A DNA stretch of 64,000 nt from Clostridiales bacterium (GTDB lineage: Bacteria; Bacillota; Clostridia; Lachnospirales; Lachnospiraceae). The notes under the pieces were generated by a model. The model was not told the origin of the DNA and did no database searches. It saw only the letters and a program-made list of their open reading frames with translations. The stretch lies in the NCBI GenBank assembly GCA_012839295.1, contig DUNO01000007.1, positions 79,052 to 143,051 on the forward strand. The letters are read 5' to 3'. The position numbers and the translations under genes are program-made. Shown one piece after another: positions 27,208-37,227 of this stretch; position 1 is the stretch's first letter, and every line of letters begins with the position of its first letter.

Positions 27208-28589
27208 GGAACAGCTCCTTTCCCCTTTTGTCCGCCGTCCGTCTCCACTGAAAATGATGTCATATTAAGGCCTGCCCTTTTTAACTTCTCAATATTGGCC
27301 AGCTCATTTTGCTTTACAAAACGCCCTTCAAGCTTCCCGTCCCTTTCTGCAGTTTCTTCAAACAGGTAGAGGGGATTCAGCTTGAACTCACCTCCCTGAC
27401 AATCCAGTACCTCGGTAATCTCAAGCAATTTCCGGGATCTGTCCCGCAATCTTCCAAGATGTACGATGATGTCAATGGCCGATGTGATCTGTTTTCTTAT
27501 GGCCAGGAGGGGAATGTCTGCCGAAAGTAATACCAGGGACTCCAGGCGGCTCAGCATATCGAGGGGTGAATTGGCATGCCCTGTTGAAATGGAGCCATCA
27601 TGTCCCGTATTCATGGCCTGGAGCAGGTCGGCAGCTGCCCCGTCGCGGATTTCCCCAATAATAATTCGGTCCGGCCGCATCCGAAGGGAGGTTTTAATGA
27701 GATCCCGGATGGTGATCTCATTACTTCCCTCTGAATTAGCATTACGTACCTCCAGACGGACAAGATTGGATATATTACGCAACTGAAGCTCTGCTGAGTC
27801 CTCAATCGTAATAACTCTTTCGTCCGAGGGGATAAAATTAGAAAGAACATTAAGAAAGGTTGTTTTGCCGGATCCAGTGCCGCCACTGATAAAAATATTG
27901 TAGCCTCCAACGACAAGCATGCGTAAAAACTCTGCTGCCTCTTTAGAAACTGAATCCAGTTCAATTAACCGGTCGATAGTAATGGGTGAGCTTGGAAATT
28001 TTCTAATCGTAATAATCGGCCCCTCCATTGCAACCGGTGATAGGACGATGTTAACCCGGGATCCGTCCGGTAGCCTGGAATCCACAATCGGGCTGGCTTC
28101 ATTAATGATTCTATTAGAATGTGCCACCATTTGCTGCACAACATCCTCTAGCTTTTGTCTCGACTCAAACTGCTTCGGAACCGGATATATCCTTCCGTTT
28201 TTCTCAATAAAGATTTTATCCGTGCCATTGACCATGATCTCCGTAATGTCAGGGTCATCTATCAGCTCCTGGATAATATCCAGCTTCCGGATGGAGTTGA
28301 AAATATCCTTCCGCAGACGCTGCTTCTCCTGGATACTGATATAGCCCTCCCTGCCATGCCCGATTAAAATACAGTCAATCAGTCCATATATTTCATCATC
28401 GGTAATTTCCTTTGCTAAATCAATGTTTTCTACAACCCTTTGCTTTAAAAGCTCCTTTAAATTATCCATGGTTATGTCCATGTCCACATACAGTACAAAA
28501 TTACATAAAAGTGCTGATATGAACCCGGTTCCCCTTCGTTCATTAATCTTATTTCTTTCAACCTTGTCATTTCCCCACCGGGGTAACAA
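27204..28589 (-). CDS. CpaF/TadA-type pilus assembly ATPase
   Basis: The protein carries the secretion-ATPase motifs: Walker A GGTGSGKTTFLNVLSN, the Asp box ERVITIEDSAEL, Walker B RPDRIIIGEIRDGAAADLLQ and the His box GHDGSISTGHANSP. The TTG at 28589 has a GGAG site overlapping the stop of the CpaE-like gene, giving 461 residues. Conserved sequence starts only at about residue 41 (MDNLKELLKQ), so an internal ATG at 28469 is possible. It powers pilin assembly at the cytoplasmic face. Confidence 0.9.
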   Translation of the reverse strand: MLPRWGNDKVERNKINERRGTGFISALLCNFVLYVDMDITMDNLKELLKQRVVENIDLAKEITDDEIYGLIDCILIGHGREGYISIQEKQRLRKDIFNSIRKLDIIQELIDDPDITEIMVNGTDKIFIEKNGRIYPVPKQFESRQKLEDVVQQMVAHSNRIINEASPIVDSRLPDGSRVNIVLSPVAMEGPIITIRKFPSSPITIDRLIELDSVSKEAAEFLRMLVVGGYNIFISGGTGSGKTTFLNVLSNFIPSDERVITIEDSAELQLRNISNLVRLEVRNANSEGSNEITIRDLIKTSLRMRPDRIIIGEIRDGAAADLLQAMNTGHDGSISTGHANSPLDMLSRLESLVLLSADIPLLAIRKQITSAIDIIVHLGRLRDRSRKLLEITEVLDCQGGEFKLNPLYLFEETAERDGKLEGRFVKQNELANIEKLKRAGLNMTSFSVETDGGQKGKGAVP

Positions 28590-28599
28590 GTTAATTCTC

Positions 28600-29595
28600 C
28601 TACAGCCCTAGTTCTTCCTTACTGCTCTCTGCTATGCGCCAGGCCTTACTGCTTCTCAACCGGTCAGCGGCAACCGGAACTTGTCCAAAGTCCTCCTCCG
28701 GCAGCTCCACGGCAAAATATCCTTCCAGCCCCAATTGGCCTCCAGACCGCTGCAACTGCTTTAACCAGGTGTCATACAGCGCCTCATCATACTTCGTACG
28801 GCCCTTTACCGTAACCAGCACATCGCTGCGGCGCATCAGCTCCATCAATGCTTCCGATACACTGTTGATATAAAATAGGATTACCTGATAATCCGTATTC
28901 CTTCTTAGCTCCTCCATCAGCCTCTTTGCATCCTCCAAATCCAGCGCCAGGATATCCGCAGCATGATCCAATCCCCATAAATATTCTGCCGTTCCCACCC
29001 CGTCAACAAGCTCTTTTAGCTTTATATTGATATCCTTTTTCTCTTTTATATAATAAATCATCTCTGATAAAGCGCTCCTGCCGCCTTCCAGCTCCGCAAT
29101 AAAGGCAACCGGCAAAAGCTCCAGGTTAATTAAGAGCACATTTTTCTGCTGAGCTAAGACGGACTGCAGCCCTAGGGCATAGGCAAAAGCCTCCTGCCGC
29201 TGCTTCGGTGTAAATACAGTAAGAATTGTTAACTGGTTATCCGCTGCCTCCTGGGAAATCCTGTTCTCCTTCCTCCTAAGGTCAGCGAGAATATCCTGCA
29301 TCACCTTTCGAACTGGCTGATATTTGTATATCAGGCACTGCTCTTTATCCTTCCCGCCTGGAATTTCTGTAAATTGATAGATATATCTGGCTTTTTTTGT
29401 GAAAATCTCATCCTCGTCCAGGTCACTGCTTAACAGCAGGACACTGATAAAATTTGTCTGAAGATATTCCCTTAGGCTTTCCAGCTGCGTAAAAACTGTA
29501 ATTTCAAAAGGAACCTCCCTTGCTTTCTTAAAATATTCCATAAAACGGGTAGCATAATAGAAGTCAGAATCATACAGTGCAAATATTCTTTCCAC
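28600..29595 (-). CDS. CpaE/TadZ-like protein with degenerate ATPase domain
   Basis: From the GTG after TTAGGAGGATTCTTA the protein has 331 residues. The first 120 form a receiver-like domain (RIFALYDSDFYYATRFMEYF). The rest resembles the MinD/ParA-like half of TadZ (ILTVFTPKQRQEAFAYALGL, VLLINLELLP). The usual Walker A lysines are absent, so ATP turnover is unlikely. TadZ directs the pilus machine to its site in the cell. It is the first gene of the operon. Confidence 0.75.
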   Translation of the reverse strand: MERIFALYDSDFYYATRFMEYFKKAREVPFEITVFTQLESLREYLQTNFISVLLLSSDLDEDEIFTKKARYIYQFTEIPGGKDKEQCLIYKYQPVRKVMQDILADLRRKENRISQEAADNQLTILTVFTPKQRQEAFAYALGLQSVLAQQKNVLLINLELLPVAFIAELEGGRSALSEMIYYIKEKKDINIKLKELVDGVGTAEYLWGLDHAADILALDLEDAKRLMEELRRNTDYQVILFYINSVSEALMELMRRSDVLVTVKGRTKYDEALYDTWLKQLQRSGGQLGLEGYFAVELPEEDFGQVPVAADRLRSSKAWRIAESSKEELGL

Positions 29596-30405
29596 TAAGA
29601 ATCCTCCTAAGATATCGTACAGGCACATTGGAAAAATGTTTGTAACGATTACTTGATTTTATCAACTAATGGTGTCAGTTTCGTTTGGAGCATACAATAT
29701 ATATGATAAAAGATATATATGAGAAAGTAATAACTGCCTTAAATAGCGAAGCAATCATTTACATGTCAATATATTACATTATTGCCGCTTTATTGTCAAA
29801 TCCTTTCTTTTGAATTTAAGTATTTTTGTCAATTTTCTACAATCCTATGTCGTTTTTTTCATATTTCTTACAAAAAAGTATTTCTTTAATACTTTTTTAG
29901 ATGCCAGATTATGAGCATCTCAATCTGTTGGAATTTACACCGAATGTTAGGACCGTCGGATCTTTGATAGTTGTATAAAGAAATTTCTCATAAATACAAG
30001 AATCCCATGAGAGTATTTGAAACGGCTCTCGTGGGATTCCTGTATTTATGCCGCTTGAATCCGTTTATATGCCCATACCCGCAAGGCTCATCAACCAAAA
30101 AAGCAACCACCGACAACTGGGGCAGATGCTATATTCCAATAACTTTTCAAACGGTTATATAATTATTGTTGGTTAAATAGTATTGAATATAGGGAATACA
30201 GGGCAACGTGGAACCTTTTTCCCAGCTGATTGCCGAATGTGTTATTGAAACCGAAAGGGATTACTGCCGGCTGCTCAGGCTGTAGCTTCCGCATCTATTC
30301 CAGGCCTTGTTCAAATGGAAACCGCTTCTGCCCAAATTATTTAAATGTACGGATGACTCCAATATCACAAAGGCTATCAGGATATACTACTACAGAATGA
30401 CCCAT
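29596..30405. other. 810-base gene-free region upstream of the Tad operon
   Basis: The right flank of the Tad operon is AT-rich and presumably holds its promoter, although I see no convincing -35/-10 pair. A 60-base hairpin lies at 29990-30049. From 30200 to 30400 a plus-strand frame with one internal stop looks weakly coding (QLIAECVIETERDYCRLLRL) and could be a remnant. Confidence 0.5.
29990..30049. repeat. Long hairpin, 24-bp stem
   Basis: ATAAATACAAGAATCCCATG and the next four bases pair with 30026-30049 at 22 of 24 positions across a 12-base loop. It has no T tract and adjoins no gene end. It could be a tiny mobile hairpin repeat, a processing site or a small RNA element. Confidence 0.7.
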
Positions 30406-30684
30406 TTACGCGAAAGAATAATAAACAGCCAGCCCAAACAGCAACAAAAAGCCCGGCAGCCCCAATAGCCCATTTGTCAGCACACTGACTCCGTTCACTG
30501 CTATGGAGATTCCATAGCCCTGGCTCTGTAATGCCAGGTTAACCACGCAGATTCCAGCTGTACCCGCACTGGCGCGAAGTATAAAATTTACGATTAAATC
30601 CGGTCTGCGGCGGACCACGCAGACACCTATGTATGCGATACATGCCACGATAATTCCAATTAATATCATATTTTCAATACTCAT
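30406..30684 (-). CDS. bofA: BofA-family pro-sigma-K processing inhibitor
   Basis: The 92-residue protein has two hydrophobic regions and the BofA-type end NGVSVLTNGLLGLPGFLLLF. BofA holds the SpoIVFB protease inactive in the outer forespore membrane until sigma-K is needed. In many Firmicutes bofA follows recR and a DUF2508 gene on one strand. Here it points away from the DUF2508 gene. Confidence 0.85.
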   Translation of the reverse strand: MSIENMILIGIIVACIAYIGVCVVRRRPDLIVNFILRASAGTAGICVVNLALQSQGYGISIAVNGVSVLTNGLLGLPGFLLLFGLAVYYSFA

Positions 30685-30832
30685 AAAGCCACCCGCCTTT
30701 TTAAATTACTACTTTTTTGATACAACCTATTACATTTATATACCGAAACATCCATTTTATGTTAATTAATAGAATAATAGGCAAATATTATGACTATACT
30801 ATAGGTAAATTAATAAAAAGGCTGGTGAGGCA

Positions 30833-31048
30833 ATGCGTCTATTTTTTAGAAGAAGGCGTCCGAAAGAGAATTATTTGATTAACGAAATAAATAAGACAAA
30901 AATAGCATTAGAAGCGGCATATTCGAATTTTGAAAATGTAATTGATCCCGATCTGATTGATAGCTGTATCTATCAATTAAATGCCGTGCAAAACCGCTAC
31001 CGTTTCTTAATAAAAGAGGCAAAGGCTTCTGATACTACCTTCTGTTAA
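30833..31048 (+). CDS. DUF2508 family protein (YaaL-like)
   Basis: The 71-residue basic protein has the family segment NEINKTKIALEAAYSNFENV followed by IDPDLIDSCIYQLNAVQNRY. Function is unknown. Members are normally found beside bofA. A GGTGAGGC site precedes the ATG. It shares a 148-base intergenic region with bofA. Confidence 0.85.
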   Translation: MRLFFRRRRPKENYLINEINKTKIALEAAYSNFENVIDPDLIDSCIYQLNAVQNRYRFLIKEAKASDTTFC

Positions 31049-31123
31049 TCATAATCGGACCCATAAACCCAATAACCTGCCAGTGTGGCTTCGTTTTGAA
31101 CACTGCACTGCCCCTATGAAAAC

Positions 31124-31204
31124 AGGCTGTTCCAGCTTGCTCAGGTAAAAGCCTCCATATAATGGTGACTTCTCCATGACAAGTTGAAACAGCCTCTTCT
31201 TTTG
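31124..31204 (+). terminator. Terminator after the DUF2508 gene
   Basis: AGGCTGTTCCAGCTTG (31124-31139) pairs with 31180-31195, allowing two G-U pairs, and is followed by CTTCTTTT. Confidence 0.65.
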
Positions 31205-31270
31205 TACATTAGATCGCTTCCGTACCTGATTCTTTTTTCTTCTGTACTTTACCTTACTTTCGTAATGGCT

Positions 31271-31750
31271 CTATGCAATGAACCCACGGCCCTTTGTGCT
31301 TGGATCAAGGGAGGTCTCATTCAACATCCCCCTGCCGTAGGTTAAGCCCGCGTAAACCTTTTGGGTATTTTTCATCATCGGCCCGCTTTTGTCCTGCCTG
31401 CTGACGCCTTCAAAGCCCGTTAACAGCTTCTGCAGCACTGACTGTGCACTCTTGATAGGCTCAGGCTCCCTTTTCATGACCGCCGTGATAATCCTCTTAT
31501 TCACATATAGGTAAAGACTCATTAAGTCGTAGGAAATTGTGTATTTATAATCAAGGGTTGCCATCAGCTCCGACACGTATTTCTGTGCCCTTTTAAGCTC
31601 CTTTTCAAAGCCTGGCAGATCTCCCTGCCCATAGGCCTCCTGAGCCTCCGTAAGCTCCGCTAAAATCATTTCATAGAGAATCACGGTCAGCTCACTTCTG
31701 GACGCCTGCGTAACCCTTGCCGTAAATGCATGAATCGCTTCTTTCTTCAT
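31271..31750 (-). CDS. fliS: FliS-like flagellin chaperone
   Basis: The 159-residue protein starts KKEAIHAFTARVTQASRSEL and has the helical FliS pattern (LTVILYEMILAELTEA, YDLMSLYLYVNKRI). It binds the C-terminus of newly made flagellin and prevents early polymerisation. It lies 65 bases downstream of the flagellin gene. Confidence 0.85.
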   Translation of the reverse strand: MKKEAIHAFTARVTQASRSELTVILYEMILAELTEAQEAYGQGDLPGFEKELKRAQKYVSELMATLDYKYTISYDLMSLYLYVNKRIITAVMKREPEPIKSAQSVLQKLLTGFEGVSRQDKSGPMMKNTQKVYAGLTYGRGMLNETSLDPSTKGRGFIA

Positions 31751-31815
31751 CTAAACCTCCATCTATGTACAGGCATAGTTTCCATTATCGCTACGGAAGC
31801 TATTCCCTTCCCTCT

Positions 31816-33360
31816 TTATTGCTGCAATAAGCTTAAGATGGTCTGTGGTCTTTGGTTCGCCTGGGCAAGCATTGAGGTTCCTGCCTGGGCAAGTACATTC
31901 ATCTGGGTATAGGTAGCCATCTCTTCTGCCATATCAACATCAGAAATACGGGATAGGGATTCCGTCAAATTCTCCGAAGTCGTATCCAGGTTGGAAATGG
32001 AGTGCTCCAGACGATTCTGGTATGCGCCAAGCTTGGAACGGATTGCGGATACCGTATTGATCGCAACATCCAGCATGGTAATGGCTGCCTGTGCGCCCTC
32101 CGCTGTACCAATATTCATTTTATCAATACCTAAGGTAGTCGGATCCACCTTCGGTATGGTTACTGACATAATCTGCCCCTCATTTGCACCGATCTGCAGA
32201 TCCATTTGTCCTGCATCCAGTACGGATATATCTACAGGCATAACTGTAGGTGTTGTGGTATCAGGTCCCAGATCTGTTGCATCGCCGGCAGTCGTCTCGT
32301 CCGTATAAACAGTCCCTACTGTTCCTGGCGCTATATCAATAACCATTTCAAAATTATTACGGTCAGATACGGTCAATTTATTACCGCTGATAGAAACCGT
32401 AGCCGTACTATTAAAGCCACCGCTGATTGAAGCCACCGCATCGTAACCAGTCACTGATACGTTAACAGCAGACGGAGCTGTACTATCTGTCAGGCCTAAA
32501 ACTTTTGCCAATTCCGGATTGTCACAATGTAATTCTATCTTTTCCTTGGATCCATAATCACTGGAAACGAATACAAGCTGGGTTCCACCAGCGAATGCCT
32601 CGCTCTCATAGCCTGCCAGCTCAGGGTCATTGGCCACATCAGGAGTTGCCGGAGAAGCTGTTGCAAATATTTTAACACCGACACTGTCTCCGGCATCCCT
32701 TAGCTTTTTAAAAATATCGTCATAGGTGTCACCTTCATTGACTGTGACCGCTACACCATTAATATTAATCGTTCCCTCATGGGCTGCTGAAATAGATACA
32801 GATGTATTAACTTCATCCTTTCCAACAATTACCGCCTGCCTTGCATCCTGCTTAACCTCTATCTGATAATCATTTGCAGAAACCGTATCGGATAAGGATA
32901 CCAGCTTAACATTCGTATTGCTGGAATAGGATTTCCTGTCAATATTACCATCCAACAAATTCATGGTATTGAACTCTGTCGTATCAGAAATACGCTTGAT
33001 CTCTGCACTTAACTGGTCTATCTCCGCCTGGATCGCTTTACGGTCTTCCGGAGTGTAGGTACCGTTCGCGGATTGGACTGATAATTCCCTCATTCTCTGC
33101 AGCATGGCTTCTACTTCTATCAACGCACCCTCCGCTGTCTGGATTACGGAGATACCGTCAGAAGCATTTCTGGAGGCCTGGTCAAGGCCTGCGATCTGCG
33201 TCCTCATTTTTTCCGAAATAGCAAGTCCGGCGGAATCGTCAGCCGCGCTGTTAATCCTGTAGCCTGACGATAATTTCTCCAAGCTGGAATCTAATGCCCT
33301 ATTGGTCTTACCTAATTGGTTGTTAGCCTTTAAAGCTGAAATATTATGGTTGATTCTCAT
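31816..33360 (-). CDS. Flagellin
   Basis: The 514-residue protein has conserved D0/D1 ends: MRINHNISALKANNQLGK with LSSGYRINSAADDSAGLAI at the start, and SRISDVDMAEEMATYTQMNV with AGTSMLAQANQRPQTIL at the end. Residues about 165-410 are a Thr/Val/Asp-rich variable region exposed on the filament, larger than in minimal flagellins. An AGGTGA ribosome binding site precedes the ATG. I saw no clear sigma-28 promoter in the 147 bases upstream. Confidence 0.97.
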   Translation of the reverse strand: MRINHNISALKANNQLGKTNRALDSSLEKLSSGYRINSAADDSAGLAISEKMRTQIAGLDQASRNASDGISVIQTAEGALIEVEAMLQRMRELSVQSANGTYTPEDRKAIQAEIDQLSAEIKRISDTTEFNTMNLLDGNIDRKSYSSNTNVKLVSLSDTVSANDYQIEVKQDARQAVIVGKDEVNTSVSISAAHEGTININGVAVTVNEGDTYDDIFKKLRDAGDSVGVKIFATASPATPDVANDPELAGYESEAFAGGTQLVFVSSDYGSKEKIELHCDNPELAKVLGLTDSTAPSAVNVSVTGYDAVASISGGFNSTATVSISGNKLTVSDRNNFEMVIDIAPGTVGTVYTDETTAGDATDLGPDTTTPTVMPVDISVLDAGQMDLQIGANEGQIMSVTIPKVDPTTLGIDKMNIGTAEGAQAAITMLDVAINTVSAIRSKLGAYQNRLEHSISNLDTTSENLTESLSRISDVDMAEEMATYTQMNVLAQAGTSMLAQANQRPQTILSLLQQ

Positions 33361-33507
33361 AAAATGTCACCTGTTCCCTTTCTGTTTGGGCTGCCATCCC
33401 CCTCCATGTCCAGATGGTGCACACATTTATTTTAGTAGACTTTTGTCAATCTATCAGCAACCTCCGTGTGGCCGAAAATGCATTTATATCCAGGAACAGC
33501 CTGTCCC

Positions 33508-36500
33508 CTAGGAACCACTGTCCTCTGCCGCCCGTACTGAGTGTACCAGGGCTTTTGCTACCCGGTAAAGGATCCGCTCCGTATCTGCCTGGGCCGTCCT
33601 GTCCTCTTCTCCTGTATTCGGGTTTTGGTAATAATAGCTGTCCGGGCTATTGCTTAAATATCCAAAGTCAATCTGCCTTAAGGTAACCTGGCTCTGTTTT
33701 GCTGCCTCTTCAACCTCGCCCATCGCTGTCCTCAGCCTCTCAAGCCCAGCTCTGTTGTCACTGCCGACAAAGCCTTTCAACACCTTATCCTTAAGGGAAA
33801 ACTCTGCTTTTATATTACCCAGCTCACCAGACCAGGCCGTAACGGACATCTTGCCGGAATCCGAGCCCCCACGCAGGATTGTAAGGTTCATATTGGTAAT
33901 CCCCTTTTCTGTTTCAATCGGAATCTGGTAAAATTCCTTCTCCGCAAGGGTTCTTGCAAAGCTTATCTGCTGCCCTATGCTCCTTAGCTCAGCCAGCTTC
34001 CAGCTGTCAATCCGCTCCTCCGAGCAAGACCGGGTAAGCTCTGTCTTTGCCTCTTCTTCTAACTGGGTATACGCTGCCTCCATGGACTGCTTGTCAATCA
34101 TTTTATCGGATAAATCATCGGTTTCCTTAAGACCTTCCTCCGACTTTTCTGCATTTTTCTCTTCCTTAAGCCTTAAAAGCCTTTTTATCGGGGATTCTCC
34201 GTTGCTTAATACATGATTCGCCATCATAATATTCATGGGCGTTGACGGGATCTGATAATCGTTCAAAAACCGCAGGGCCTGTTCTGAGGATTTGCACAGC
34301 TCCCTGATCTGCTCCGCTTTTTCCCGGTAAATGCTTTCGTCTGCTAAGTCCTCTTCCGCACCCTTTAGCTGGTTCACCTTCTCCAGCAGCCGCTCCACGG
34401 GGATATCTTTGATTGCCTCCCAGATTCCCCTGCCGGCAAAGCCCCCGGCATTACCAAAATCTTGTCCCATGGTTCCGCCGGGATCCTGAGCCCTCGCGCC
34501 GGCTTCCTTTAATATGCCAGGAGTAACCTCCGCCCCAAGCTGCTTCAGCACCTGGTTAAGATACTCCGCCTGCTGCCCGGGGGCATCCTTTCCTCCTGAC
34601 CCGGAGCCGCCGTCCTGCCCCTCCTGCTCCAGGAAGGAGCTTAACTGCTCAGCAATTGATTCCCTGTTCCTGGTCACCTCCTGTAAGGTACCGAATTCAT
34701 CATCAATTACCGCATCCAGCGCTCCTTTTTTGAGGGTCTGGACTGCCGTAAGGAGATGCTCCAGGGTAACCTCCTGTCCGGCCTTAATAACCGCCCCAAG
34801 GGCTGCCCCATCGGATTTTTCCACATTATACAGCAACCGGTATACCCCGATATAAGCCCTGCGTTCCTCGGCAGTAATTTCCTCGGATCTCTCCAGCTTC
34901 CTTAGGTAGGTGCTGTATTTTTCCTCCGCAGATATCCCCTGCTCCTCCTTGATCTGGTCAATCCTCTGGTTCAGCTCATTTATATTCATTTCTAACGGGT
35001 TGAAGCCTTCCTTAATCATCCGTACCGTAACTGCCGGATGCAGGTTTTCCATCATGGATGTCACCTGGAAGTCATAAGCCTTTACCCGGTCTATGGCTTC
35101 CTGGCTGATTTCCATCTGGTTATAGGCCAGGATTCTTACCGCCCTCTGGTTTTCTTCCGTATTCTCTATGCCCAGCTCCGTCAGCAGGGAGTCCATATTG
35201 GCAAAGGCCTTCTTAATGGAATCGCCATACTCCCTGTTTGGAACCGTAGCCAGGGTCTCATAGGCCTCCCCTGCCCTGTTTAGCCTTGCCTGTAAGCCCG
35301 TTCCCTCCTGCAAAAGTCCTGGGATTGTCTGAAGCTCCGGCGCCGGCAGGGTACTTCCCAACACATAGCTGGGTATGTATTTTAAGCTTTGTATGCTCTG
35401 GGTCGTATCCTTTAACAACTGTAGGAAGGACTGGGTCGGCTCCAGGTCTGCCTCCTTTAGGTATTGCCTATAATAGTCGTCCTCCAATTCCCGTAAGGTA
35501 TCCACTACCTTACTTAATTCCTGAAGCTCAACCTTAAAGCCCTTCTTTTCCAGCTGGTTTGCGACATCCGCCGTCATCTTCAGGCGTATTTCTTCCAATT
35601 GGCGCCTCGCCCGGATTTCTTCATAGCTTTCACCGGAGCTGCCAGAGCCTGCTGCATTATCTGATCCAGAGGCTCCGCCGGAGCCTGCATCACCCGGCAG
35701 CGCCGCATCCCTGACAGCCCCTATGTCATCCGCTGAAGCCGTGTCACTAATGAAATCCGCGTCATCCACTGAAGCTGGGCTCCCAATGGATCCTGTGCCA
35801 TTGGCTAACGCTGCATCACTTACTGAAGTTGTGTTACCCTCCAAAGCTGCGCCCCTAACCAAGCTTGCGTCACCCGCCACAGCCATATCCTGAGCAGCTT
35901 TCGCCGCCCTATCAGCTCCACTTCTATCAGCAGCACTCCTGGTAACGCTTCCCTCCTCCGGGCCGCTCTTGCCATCTGCCGCTTTAACCCCGGCTTTTGC
36001 CGTTATCCGCTTCTGGATATCCCCAAGATTCTGTATCGTTAACTCCGTACCGCTTTTAACAGCCTCCGCTACCGCTTCCGGACCAATAGAATTTAAGTCC
36101 GCCACGATCTGTTCTCCGGATACTGTACTTACCGGGATCAGGGATACCTCTGCCGGATCAATGCCGTCCCTCATCCCCGCCAGCATCCGGTTTAATATGA
36201 TATTCTGGCCTGAATTCACCTTTAGCTCCTCCAGACCCTTTTTATAAGTAAAGGTTTCCTCTGTTAAAGGAAGCTGATGCTCTATTAACCATTTTGCCGA
36301 TCCAAGGTTTTCCTTTGTTACCCCATAGCCGGCCGAGGTAATAATTGCTCCCACCTGACCCTGCAGTCTGTCCCACTCCCCGTCAGAAAGTGGCTGGGTT
36401 GTCCCTGTACCTCCGCTATAGCATGCCTTATAGATATTCCAGGCATTTGGCACCGACCCTGTGGAAATAAGGTACTGCACTGCCTTATCATCCAGCTTCT

Positions 36501-37227
36501 TCACAGAATCGCCCATTTCAAGCGCTTTTGTAACCTTTGTAAGATTCTCTTCCGTAGCCGGAAGCTGCTCCTGGGCCAATCGCTGCCGGACTGTCAGTTG
36601 CCCCGAAGGGGCTGAGGAAGCCGCCCTATTAAGCTCCTTATTTCCCTCTCCTTGCTGGCTTTCCTCTCCTGCTGCCTGTCTTGCTTTTACCCGATTTAAT
36701 GCGGCATATAATCCGCTGATGGAATAGGCTTCAATTGGAAAGCCCTCCTTCTCTATCTCCCGGCAGTCACTTTGCGTTAACCTGGCCCGGATACTTTCCA
36801 GGGTTTTATTCATTTCCTGGGATTTATCCTCCTTATCCTGCCTGGAGGCGGCTTTATCCTTCATCGCCTTCATGGCATCCCGGTCCGTCTCCTGAACCTT
36901 CATTACCTTTATCATCCGTACCCCGGTGTTTAACAGCTCACCGTATAATTTAAGCTCAATTTCGCTGTCCGTCGCCTTCATCACTTCAAAGGTCTTAACA
37001 TCCCCTACCTTTACGCTGCCCAGCACATCCTTTGCGGTTGTTACATTTTGCCCGTTAAAATTAAGGGTCACCTGGTCGCCTACGTCCACAACTGTCCCAC
37101 TGACCAGCTGTCCTTTGGCGAGATTAAGACCCCTGCCCCTTTGATCCTTATTTACCACCAGCTGCCCCTTTGACAGCCTGTCCGTCATCCTCGAATTTTC
37201 TGTTCCAACAAAGACATTATAATCCAT
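33508..37227 (-). CDS. Very large flagellar-associated protein (probably DUF6240, FliK-like end)
   Basis: The protein has 1239 residues from the ATG encoding MDYNVFVGTENSRM. An N-terminal beta-rich module (RGLNLAKGQLVSGTVVDVGD) precedes long helical regions. A Gly/Ala/Ser/Asp-rich tract with short repeats lies at about 445-545. The C-terminal 110 residues (MSVTAWSGELGNIKAEFSLK, RLRTAMGEVEEAAKQSQVTL) resemble the FliK hook-length-control C-domain. I recall such proteins as DUF6240 next to lachnospiral flagellins. A hook-length or filament-assembly role is inferred from position and this similarity. Confidence 0.65.
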   Translation of the reverse strand: MDYNVFVGTENSRMTDRLSKGQLVVNKDQRGRGLNLAKGQLVSGTVVDVGDQVTLNFNGQNVTTAKDVLGSVKVGDVKTFEVMKATDSEIELKLYGELLNTGVRMIKVMKVQETDRDAMKAMKDKAASRQDKEDKSQEMNKTLESIRARLTQSDCREIEKEGFPIEAYSISGLYAALNRVKARQAAGEESQQGEGNKELNRAASSAPSGQLTVRQRLAQEQLPATEENLTKVTKALEMGDSVKKLDDKAVQYLISTGSVPNAWNIYKACYSGGTGTTQPLSDGEWDRLQGQVGAIITSAGYGVTKENLGSAKWLIEHQLPLTEETFTYKKGLEELKVNSGQNIILNRMLAGMRDGIDPAEVSLIPVSTVSGEQIVADLNSIGPEAVAEAVKSGTELTIQNLGDIQKRITAKAGVKAADGKSGPEEGSVTRSAADRSGADRAAKAAQDMAVAGDASLVRGAALEGNTTSVSDAALANGTGSIGSPASVDDADFISDTASADDIGAVRDAALPGDAGSGGASGSDNAAGSGSSGESYEEIRARRQLEEIRLKMTADVANQLEKKGFKVELQELSKVVDTLRELEDDYYRQYLKEADLEPTQSFLQLLKDTTQSIQSLKYIPSYVLGSTLPAPELQTIPGLLQEGTGLQARLNRAGEAYETLATVPNREYGDSIKKAFANMDSLLTELGIENTEENQRAVRILAYNQMEISQEAIDRVKAYDFQVTSMMENLHPAVTVRMIKEGFNPLEMNINELNQRIDQIKEEQGISAEEKYSTYLRKLERSEEITAEERRAYIGVYRLLYNVEKSDGAALGAVIKAGQEVTLEHLLTAVQTLKKGALDAVIDDEFGTLQEVTRNRESIAEQLSSFLEQEGQDGGSGSGGKDAPGQQAEYLNQVLKQLGAEVTPGILKEAGARAQDPGGTMGQDFGNAGGFAGRGIWEAIKDIPVERLLEKVNQLKGAEEDLADESIYREKAEQIRELCKSSEQALRFLNDYQIPSTPMNIMMANHVLSNGESPIKRLLRLKEEKNAEKSEEGLKETDDLSDKMIDKQSMEAAYTQLEEEAKTELTRSCSEERIDSWKLAELRSIGQQISFARTLAEKEFYQIPIETEKGITNMNLTILRGGSDSGKMSVTAWSGELGNIKAEFSLKDKVLKGFVGSDNRAGLERLRTAMGEVEEAAKQSQVTLRQIDFGYLSNSPDSYYYQNPNTGEEDRTAQADTERILYRVAKALVHSVRAAEDSGS

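Noticed and set aside
33361..33507. Sigma-28 promoter of the flagellin gene
   Set aside because: I could not find a TAAA...GCCGATAA-like pair with acceptable spacing; TTGACA occurs but without a suitable -10.
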